Source: Epiperipatus broadwayi (lineage: Eukaryota; Onychophora; Udeonychophora; Euonychophora; Peripatidae). From it: a DNA stretch of 64,000 nt. The notes below the pieces were generated by a model. The model was not told where the DNA came from, searched no databases, and was given only the letters and a program-made list of their open reading frames with translations. The stretch covers positions 4,838,001 through 4,902,000 of the forward strand of contig JAQFVV010012395.1 of NCBI GenBank assembly GCA_028023455.1, written 5' to 3'. This document shows, piece after piece, positions 55,314-64,000 of the stretch; positions within the stretch are counted from its first letter, which is position 1; each line of letters begins with the position of its first letter. The position numbers were made by a program, and so were the translations under genes.

Positions 55314-56009
55314 TTGTTCACATATATGTGGTTATGTGTATCTGTTGTATAGGATAGAATAGACGATTTAAGGAGCTTGAAATTCTGATTTCAAATGTCC
55401 TTTAATTAAACTGGTATATGTAAAATTCCTTTTTTGTATATCTGAGAAATGGATAAGATCACATAAAAACAACAGTAAGGTAACAATTAAATGGACTAAT
55501 GTTGGAGTTCCACAATAAAAGGTTAGAAATAATTGTCAAATACTATGGCCAGTATTTCTTTGCTTAAGACAATCATTTAACAAATAATGGTTACATTTTT
55601 TAATATATATTTTTAATAATCTGAATTTTTAGTTTTACCTTTTTTACCACTTATAATTGATTAGAATTTACATAGACACATGTGTGCATAAATATTGTAA
55701 CTTTATGGTTGGGCTTAATGTTTGTCAAGCCCTATTTAAATGGTCAATTGTATAAAATTTTAATTAATAATAACTATTTAATATTAAATAAGATGTATTA
55801 TATCAGTGGTATGTTATCATGATCATTAAATTATATTATAAAAACAAATCAATTTCATCAATAAATCTCCTGAAAGTGATAAAGACCTGGGCTGTTCAAG
55901 AGATGTTAAGTCCTCTTCCAGATTGTGTTTAAGATTTTTTATATGCAGTCTGCCAGATGGACTAATTTCAATAGTATCAAAATAATTTATTTTGATGTTA
56001 TGATTAAAT

Positions 56010-56295
56010 TAAAAGACAGGCAAAAACTCTCCATATAGTAGTGCCACCTTGTGCTAACCAGAGTAATCAATGGATGCCAGAAGGCTTTTGCATAAAATCC
56101 CTATCTAGTGCCTACTCATCCAATATTCCCAGACTAATAGGCACTAGATAGGAATTTTATGCACAAGCCTTCTGGCATCCATTGATTACTCTGGTTAGCA
56201 CAAGGTGGTACTAGTATATGGAGAGTTTTGGCCTGTATAATAACAGTTATGTGCTAGCATGAGATGGTTATCATGTGATGTTTAGTGATTAAATT
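56010..56295. mobile_element. Short HH-A foldback without ribozyme
   Basis: The left arm CAAAAACTCTCCATATAG, TAGTGCCACCTTGTGC, CCAGAGTAATCAATGGATGC, AAAATCCCTATCTAGTGC is mirrored by GCACTAGATAGGAATTTT, GCATCCATTGATTACTCTGG, GCACAAGGTGG, CTATATGGAGAGTTTTGG. The axis is at about 56135 in CCAGACTAATAGGC, a relic of the ribozyme's 3' strand. GTGATGTTTAGTG closes it. Confidence 0.9.
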
Positions 56296-57587
56296 AAAAG
56301 TATAGAAATATTTGGTATTTTGTTATTATTAAATAATATTCAAAAAAACTTAAAATTATAACTAAATTAATCTTTATAGTTAATTCTCAAGCATATTTTT
56401 ATTGCAATTTAAAATAGTTTTGAACAGCTTAATTAGTTATTACTTATGCTTGTAGATGGAGAATTATTAATTGTATGTTAATGTATACACATACAACAAT
56501 TCAATTGGTCTGTTAATTTTTACAATCATCCTCTCTGATAAAAGTGAATAAATAGACCAATAATTTTTTATAGGAGGAGAACAGATAGGAGAGAGCAAGA
56601 ATGAAAAGAATTGGGATAATTAAACAAATCAGGGGAGAAAACTGAATTAACAAAAAACTGGGAAGCTGAAATTATTTAAAAGTAAAATTTGAATTGAATT
56701 AAAATGGAATTGAATTGGATTAGTAACTTGTAACTAATGAAGTAGAAACTCCATTTGACTTACATACATGAAACACACTATGATTGTTAATTAATAATAT
56801 AAAAAGTTCACATTTAAAACTAGTAGACATATTGGAAGAAAAAGCCCGCCAAAATGGATTTCAAATTTAAACCAACTCAGAAGTTTGTAAGCTTGAAATT
56901 TTACTCTTTATTTTATAAATGTGTTAGTTATTATATTTACTGTGTGCATTATAAAAGTAGTTATTTGGAATAACAAGAAACAGGAAAAGAGAATTATTTT
57001 GTACTTTCAGTTAGAATAAATTCACAATGATAGGAGATATTTAATGTCTTTTATTGCTGTTTTTAATTTATAAGACACTCATATGTCTTCACTTATGTGA
57101 AATAGTATTTAAAGTTAATTCTAAACACTATAATTTTCATTATAACATGTTAACTGCAAAACATGTGGAGAAAATAATTCAAAGAAAATTAAAAAAAATG
57201 TTTTGTTGCAGTCAATTTAAGGAAAATAATAACCTATGCTTGCCTAATTAACAATATAAATAAGCATAATAAATGATGAAAGTTTTCAAAGGTATTTATT
57301 ATGACTCTCAATATTACATTGTGGCAAAACTGAATACACCATCTTGTAACTTCCAGTGTCATAAGAAATTGATATCGTGTTAATCACTTTGTGAATCAGA
57401 TTTATAATGTGTTAGTTATTAAACAGTCCCATTAATGAATAAAATATATGAAATACCTATACATGATGAAGATAAGAAACAATGTTTATCTTCAACTTCT
57501 TTAATTTCCGGAATAACAAAGTGTTTGAAATTAATAGATGAAAACTACAATTATTTATGGATTCAGAAACTAGGATTACAATTTAAA

Positions 57588-57918
57588 CTCATATTTACTA
57601 AGGTAATAAACCTTTAAGCATGTGTGCTTGAAAATGTGAAGGTAGGGACCCCTACAAGACTTAACCACAAGCTTACGCTTTGGAAGAAAAGAGGGGAACC
57701 TTCTTTACTTCAACCTACTTTCTATATAAATAGGTGAAGCTGAAGCGGTTAGATCTGAGAGCGTGAAGCTATTCAATACTTCACTGATTAAGTATTGAAG
57801 TAAAGAAGGTTGCCCTCTTTTCTTCCAAAGCGTAAGCTTGTGGTTAAGACCTGTAGAAGTCCCTACCTTCGCATTTTCAAGTGCACATGCTTAAAGGCTT
57901 ATTGCCTTAGTAAATATT
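57588..57918. repeat. Near-perfect foldback (arms about 140 bp)
   Basis: The left arm: ATTTACTAAGGTAATAAAC, CTTTAAGCATGTGTGCTTG, AAGGTAGGGAC, TTAACCACAAGCTTACGCTT, TGGAAGAAAAGAGGG. The right arm is the same in reverse complement, ending AAGGCTTATTGCCTTAGTA. The loop (about 57735-57775) has GAAGCGGTTAGATCTGAGAG. No coding and no ribozyme core. The most regular hairpin in the window. Confidence 0.92.
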
Positions 57919-60211
57919 ACTTGCATAATCAATGTGCGTTAAACAAATTTATAATTTAGACTAATAAATAAATAAGTGTGGAATATACTCATTTGGTAAA
58001 GAATATTCATCACTTATATTATGCTGCAGATTTCAAATGGTTGCAATCAAGATTTCATTTTCTTTGTTTCACAAGAAGAAATGTGAAAAAAAGATTATAT
58101 AATGATCGTTTATTATTTTTAGTTCAATATATATCATTTTGTAATGTTGTATACTTTTGTGCCATAGATATAAAAAACAGTTTATGTAGATAATGAAATT
58201 TGTGATATACATATAAAATTGTTCTTTATATGAAAAATAATAAAAAGGATAAAAGTAATCTTATTTAATGTAAATTTTGTTCATATTTTGAATATGAACA
58301 CAGGTAAGAAGGTTAAAATTTCTCACAATAAATTATTACAATTTATTCTTAATATTTTTCTTTCTAGGATAAAAGCTACAATTTCTAAACAGTAATAAAT
58401 GGATAATATCCAATTCTAGTTAATTTAAATGCATTACATATAATATTTTATGTATAATACTTAACTAATTAATAGCTAATGACAGCTATGGTTATGGGTC
58501 ATTCTCGGATTGATAATGATAGTTATAATTGTTATGTGTCAAATAGTAATGTATGTTTTGCTTAGGGTCTTTATATATTCATGGTAAGCAGGATTAGTAT
58601 GAAATTTGACTGTTATCATGTTGAATGATTATAATGATATACATATAATATCTGGAATATATGGTAGAGCCACATTGAATCACATCAGATGTACTTATTC
58701 CCTTACCCTGAGTAATGATATAAATGATCATCGTGGATGAATCATGAACGATGCCCATAAAACTTTGAGCAGATTAAGGCCATACTTTCATAGCATATTG
58801 ATATAGTTATTTAAATAATGGATTGCCCACCCTTTTCTTTTTCTCATAGTCCTGAAGGTGATCCAAAAGCGAGACTGGGATTACAGACCATTTGCAATTG
58901 TGAAATGATCGTGATCTAGGTTGTTGTCTGTTCTCTTTTGCTTTAGCTCAACCCTATTATATCTCTGGATATATCATGTTTTATTATGTTCCACCTTCCT
59001 AAATTTTAATGGTTTAGTATCAATAACAACAGAATCATTTCTGAAATATAGTATTTGAAAATGTAGATTGTATTTAGCATTAAACAAAACGATGATAAAA
59101 TATAATACTAGTTAAAAGTTACTTTATGTTGTAGATTGTTATTAAGTACATATCCATTCAAGATGATTCCATCTATACCATTAAGCTATGTTATTTATCA
59201 TTTATACCCAAGTTGTTTTAATATGCTGATATTTTTCCTTAATCTTAAAAGAGTCCTGTAATATAAAATTAATAACTGAAAGGTAGAATAAAATAATAAT
59301 GACTCTTAAGACAGTATTAGCTGACTAATAGCCTAAATAGATGGATAAAATAGGAAGTCAATAGTTTTAGTAACATGTCCTAGCAAAAATTATTTTATCT
59401 TAAATATATTCATTGTGTTAACTTGTATAATATAATAGTGGTAGTTTATTAACCATTGGATAGGAATTTTGAAATATATTTCCTGTGTCTATTTGAAGAG
59501 AGTAAGTTTTTAAAATCATGTTTAATAAATAGGTAAAATATAAAATGTATAATAAGCCAAAATAAACTCAATGTAAGAAATAGATTTAAATAATAATTAC
59601 TTAAAAGATAATAATCTATTGAAATGGTAAATAGATCCTAAGAGATCTTCCCTTAGTAAATATGATGATGTAATTAAATCTTGTTCTATGTAATTTCTGT
59701 GCATAATTGTCCAAAAATATGTATGTTCCTTTTTGTTATTAATATTTTACAAAATTGTAAATAATGTAAATGAATTTTCTTTGAAAATGTATCTAGTTGT
59801 CTGTCGCCATATTGCTAAACACTATCTATATATTATTTTTATTGTTATCATAAATATCATCATCACTTAATATAATAAATTTTATTATGCATTAGCATAT
59901 CAAAATAAGTTTTGCTAAGCTGTTATATTTAGAGTATATAAAATATTATCACTTATTAATAAAAAAAATGTTGATTTTAAGTATATGTATTAATTTCAAA
60001 TAATGTTTTAAAGATTAAATATATATATATATATGGAATAACCTGTTTATCTAAATCATCATTCACTGATCTTGATCATATTGTCCATGGTTGTTAAATA
60101 AAAGATAAATTGTAAATTATTATTACATTTACTTTATTAAGAATTTATCAATACCTCATAAAATTGAAAGTTTATTTTTTATTGTGCAATAGGAATAGTT
60201 AAATGTTTTTT

Positions 60212-60337
60212 ACTGATTCCATTTTTTTTTTTAATGTGTCAAAGCATCGGCCGGGAAGCGAACCCCAGGACAACTTGCTTGTAAGGCAGCTGTGCTAACC
60301 ATTCGACCACCAATACTTGACAACTGATTCCATTTTT
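60212..60337 (-). mobile_element. tRNA-derived short SINE, copy 3, with 15-bp target duplication
   Basis: The tRNA-like body is the minus strand of 60244-60316 (73 bases): acceptor GTATTGG with CCGATGC, A-box-like TGGTCGAATGG followed by TTAGC, anticodon arm around GCTGC-CTTACAA-GCA, B box GGTTCGCTTCC. TTGTCAA and TTTGACA extend the acceptor stem. On the minus strand a run of A follows (T11 on the plus strand). ACTGATTCCATTTTT is repeated exactly at 60212-60226 and 60323-60337. This is the clearest LINE-style insertion of the three. Confidence 0.88.
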
Positions 60338-62225
60338 GTTTTATGAGTTGTCCTTGTTTACTATATTTGATAGTGGCAAAATCCCTCTCACTGATCCAAA
60401 TATATCTTTAAAACAGTAATATTTAAGTTATTTGAACCCCGAGAAAAGTAAATTATTAATTGTCCCAATTTTGAATCTATTGTAATTTTTCAATTCTTAA
60501 GTCATTCATTGTGCTTTGCCTTGACTTCTTATGTTTATTCTTTTTGTTTAATTGATTCTGTGTAATTTTAAGATGTAAATTTCTTTTCTAGTTTAAAACT
60601 CATAAGCCATTCTAATTTAGTGGTTAAATATTTTTTTGTTGGTGTTTTTTGATACAATAATAGTTTTGTAGTTCACTCTTCATCATCAACATTGCTATCA
60701 TAACTCAACCATATCTTACTTTTTTTATTTTCATCCTCATTTCATCTTAAATCATTATCATAATTGATTCATCATTCACTGATCCCTATTCTATCACCAT
60801 CTTAATTATTCATCACCCTAACACATTTCCTTTTTCTTCTCCTTACTCTTAAGTTCATTCATTTTTATTGGTTAATTATTATTTGTTTTTTATCATCCAT
60901 TTAATCTTCTACATCTTTATTCATTTATCGTCCAATTCATAATTCTAATGCCATACTCATTTTATAGATAGATGCCCTTCTGATTTTTTACTATTTAGCA
61001 GTATTGCAAACTAAATTTATATTTTAACATTTTTTCTTTAGATCTTGAAGTTAGTTTAATCAATATTTAATATTAGCTATGGGAGATGAAAGGCTGATAT
61101 ATAATGTAGTATAAGATAAAGTGGTAATGGTGCCCTTTGTGACCTTAGATTTATTTCTTCTAGCCAAGTCTGTTCAAAGGTTTTATTTTTATATTTATTA
61201 TGATTTATTTCTTCTAAAGCGTATGATAGCAAATTAGCTTGAAATCAGCTGATCTGAGGGTGGGAAAACGAAAGAGATAGTTAATTCTGACTCTTTTGTC
61301 ATTTATGTAAACAAATATACGCTTTGTTCGGTGGTTTTGGTAAAACGCCATCTATTGATCATAAATACAAGCGATATCAAGTTACGTGATTATAACTTGT
61401 TTTTGTTTTTTTTATATATAGTGATTTTCCATTTTAACCATTGATAGTGGGCATATATATCTTCCAACTTCAGAAGCCATAGTTTTAACAATGCTAAAGT
61501 CAATGAATACTAAATAAATATGTCTGCAGTTTCATTTAATATTTCATTGATTTTACTCACTGATAGCACTGTCACTTCTGAAATTGAAATATTTTATTCT
61601 ACAGTAATGTGATTGATTGAATGGGTATATGAACAATAACTCTTAAGTAAGAATTAAATAAATACAAATGACTGAATGATTTATTGCTTAAGTCAAGCAT
61701 CAGAAGTGACAAGTCATGATTTGTGAACCTTGACCTCTAGATGTTGCCACTCTATTACTGTACCAAACAATGCAGAACAAGAATCCAAATTTAGATGTAT
61801 ATAGTTTTTGCCTATGCTACCAATATTTTTTTTAATCTGAAACATAAGCATCTTCTTTCTAAGTAAACACAGAATCAGGATGACTTTGTAAGCATCGGTT
61901 AGTCAGCGATGCTTCACATGATTTTTAAGACACTACATTAGTTTTATGTATTTAAAATTTAGAATCTCTTTCATAAAGGATTTTGATGTATTAAAAATAT
62001 GTTTATTATGCTTCTAGTGTGACTAATTTTGTATAGTTTAAACTATAGATTTATATTTGACCGTTTTAGATTCTATAGGTTCCATTCTATTTTCTGATAT
62101 ATTTTTAAAACCTAATAGCTTTCTTTAAGCATGATATATTTGTTTGATCTAAACACAGAAGTCATTAGAACTTTCTTTACTGAATAATTATTCATAGTGT
62201 AAACATTTGGAGTAACAAAACTTAC

Positions 62226-62418
62226 CCAAAACCCGCTCTCCAAGACTTCCTAATGAAAGGTAAGCATTATTAAAAGCCTCTTGAATGTTTTCATCTATTG
62301 GTACTTCAGTACCAGAGATCATTATTGTTGAGCAGCGCTCAAAAATTCTTTCAGGTGCTCCTTTCATTACTAATAGGTAACTTGGATCTACCGGGTCTTC
62401 AGTTTCATGGATTGATAC
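62226..62418 (-). CDS. ATP1A: Na+/K+-ATPase alpha exon, nucleotide-binding domain (KGAPER)
   Basis: Internal exon of 193 bases, 64 codons plus one base. It starts in phase 0 after a TTTTAG acceptor and ends in phase 1 before GTAAGT. Translation begins [20 protein letters not shown] and continues with [10 protein letters not shown], so it holds the KGAPER loop that lines the ATP pocket of the N domain in P-type ATPases. It closes with [10 protein letters not shown], the conserved segment leading into the following FCEL. The divergent middle ([17 protein letters not shown]) is where alpha subunits usually vary. The preceding exon, expected to end near the conserved NSTNK segment, was not found in the 1.6 kb to the right. 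Confidence 0.95.
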
Positions 62419-64000
62419 CTAAAACAGAAACAAAGTGACTATTTAGTTAAAGCGTTGACTATTGATGACCATATTTTATTAGCAGGTTTTGTAGGAGATT
62501 CTGTGACTATTTTGATAGCATTTAATTATATAAGCCAATAAACATCACATGATCACCAATACGTATAGTGAGTTTTGCCTGATTTAATTATATAGTTGAT
62601 CTTTCTACAAACAGTGATTAAGTATGGATACTACAATAAGAAATTGTTTTGAGCATTTTATGTAATAAAAGGTATACTGAAACCAATAAAATATCACACG
62701 ACTATTGCATAAATTCCAGTTTATGCATTGCTGTTTCAGTGATATACGCTTTTTCTTTCACTGCAACTATGCTTTTTAATGTAAGCTTTAATGACTAATA
62801 AATACCATATAGTAGTGCTTAATAATTTCTTATCTAATGCTTTCCTATCCAATATCCCAAGAGTATTTGTTAGTTATTAAAGCTTACATCAGGTGACACC
62901 ACTGTGGTGGAAAATGGTAGTAACGTTTCTGAAAAGTGTACTGAGTGCTCCACTAATTAAGCCACTTATTCAGTTTAAGGTCAAAGAGGGTTCCACTACT
63001 CTCTAATTAAATTTAAGCTGCAGAAACTATTGTTATTTAGAATTGATTTTGTGTTATATATTATGAATGATACTTCAATGGATCACATTAGCATAATAAA
63101 GTTATATATAAGCATATGCGTCCTAATACTATTAGTGTAAATGAATTTATGCGTACTAATTACACCCAGTCAAGTTTACTTTGCAAGGTGCATTGGCAAT
63201 TGTCTAAATATTAATTGAACCAGTTTACTGTTCAAGCATTTAAGAATTATGTTCACTTATCAAAACTCATCAGTGACATAAATGTCATTTTTGTTACTAC
63301 ATGGAGTTACATTCAATATATATTGCAATAACAAATTAAACAATCACTTTCTTCTTTAAAATATATATGTTCTCCAACATTATAAATAACTTCAAACTTC
63401 TAACTTCTTTTCAAAAACTTTATTTCCATATATAAACTATATGATCATTTTGCTAAAGAAGTGCAAGTGGGGATTAATTTGAAGAAAAAAATATGATACA
63501 TTTATAGTGTGTTATTATACATATTAGAACATTTCCAATAAATGACATATTTATAGTGGGTTATTATTTCAAAATAAATAATATATGTGTTAGTTGTGTA
63601 TGCGAGCAGATGGGAATCTAGTATAGATCAACTCTCATTGTTTATTCCTTTTTACTTTATTTAATGAATTCAATAAATTTAGCTGTGAAGTTATTTATAA
63701 TGGAGTTATCTTGTAGTCTAATATTGGTTTGCCATTTGATACATAAAAGAATATCCATTATCACAATTTTTCTGGAATAACATGTGCATTTGCCATTTTC
63801 AATAATCTGATTTTAATTATCTGACTATATTAATTTCCATGCAATGATGAATAATGATTTGACATATGGACAAACCAACTGCTTGTAAGCTTAAAATTTT
63901 GTCTTTATTTAAAATGCTGTAATAACAGAGATTTCTACAAATAGTCTTCTAAACACTGTTATATACCTTGAAGCTTGTAGGTGATTGGCTACTAACTATT
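62419..64000 (-). other. Upstream ATPase intron (partial), with HH-A scraps
   Basis: Intron sequence preceding exon 62226-62418. At 62535-62610 it has AAACATCACATGATCACC and AGTGAGTTTTGCCTGATTTA, both from the HH-A terminus. At 62780-62900 there are weaker HH-A-like words (AGTAGTGCTTAA, CCAATATCCCAAGAG, GACACCACTGTGG). No exon is recognised. Confidence 0.6.

Larger units (their letters stand above)
54955..55395. mobile_element. HH-B foldback element with two ribozymes
   Basis: The left arm begins TACAAGCTTCCTTATGCC and has TACCACTGATACACATG. The right arm ends GTATCTGTTGTATAGGATAG and AGGAGCTTGAAATTC. The axis lies near 55170 between inverted copies of ATCTTAATATAAA-like sequence. Ribozymes at 55058-55133 (minus) and 55245-55313 (plus) face outward. 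Confidence 0.87.
42179..62225 (-). other. ATPase intron, 20,047 bp, phase 1, GT-AG
   Basis: Bounded by TTTTGG|GTAAGT and TTTTACAG|GTTTTT on the minus strand. All supported content is listed separately. Stretches with nothing recognisable include about 42900-43365, 48310-49425, 50340-50660, 51810-52665, 53045-53985, 55400-56005, 56295-57585, 57920-60210 and 60340-62225. Confidence 0.9.

Noticed and set aside
63967-64000. Possible end of the preceding ATPase exon (minus strand, ...AGCTTCAAG|GTATAT, phase 0)
   Set aside because: The phase fits the next exon, but the residues (SQSPTSFK) do not match the strongly conserved segment expected there, and only 34 bases are visible.

Overview
This is a piece of an animal nuclear genome, very A+T-rich by eye. 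It shows spliced coding exons, long introns packed with degraded retroelements, tRNA-derived SINEs and foldback repeats, and no bacterial-style operons. I cannot name the species. A flatworm or other spiralian would fit the residues of the one host gene and the presence of Penelope-like and hammerhead-bearing repeats, but that is inference.

The only host gene I can support is on the minus strand: five consecutive internal exons of a Na+/K+-ATPase alpha subunit (type IIC P-type ATPase). In transcript order they are 62226-62418, 42003-42178, 39556-39692, 25462-25679 and 25235-25336. They join without any frame conflict and encode about 275 residues, from the nucleotide-binding domain (KGAPER) to the P-domain/M5 boundary ([11 protein letters not shown]). 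The introns are 20,047, 2,310, 13,876 and 125 bases. The 2.3-kb intron has a GC-AG border, and its donor lies in a local duplication of about 58 bases. The N-terminal exons lie to the right of the window and the C-terminal exons to the left, so the intron after the last visible exon exceeds 25 kb.

Nearly everything else is mobile. (1) One non-LTR retrotransposon family has an SGNH-esterase-like ORF1, APE endonuclease, reverse transcriptase, Cys/His C-terminus and an (ACATC)n tail. Copies lie at 4562-6512, 12480-13258, 13259-18810 (split by a solo-LTR-like insert), 20007-20297 and 33495-36735. All are dead. (2) RTE-like 3' ends lie at 10862-11490 and 30290-30735. (3) Penelope-like fragments lie at 4318-4560 and in a large inverted repeat at 43370-46170. 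(4) A 496-bp hAT element carries a BED-finger remnant (51307-51802). (5) Three ~90-bp tRNA-Gly-derived SINEs are present, two of them with clear target duplications. (6) A 29-bp minisatellite sits inside long inverted repeats (37317-38637). (7) A ~103-bp satellite spans 9610-10445.

The most interesting system is two families of foldback repeats, called HH-A and HH-B here, that carry type I hammerhead ribozyme motifs: CUGAUGA, stem II, GAAA, a 2-bp palindromic helix III, an NUH site, and a helix I with an internal loop. In complete copies each arm holds one ribozyme on opposite strands, facing outward. Four HH-B motifs keep both invariant core boxes. Three of these are in the GC-AG intron of the ATPase gene, one of them in sense with the pre-mRNA. 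The arrangement resembles retrozymes or Penelope pseudo-LTRs but is inverted rather than direct.
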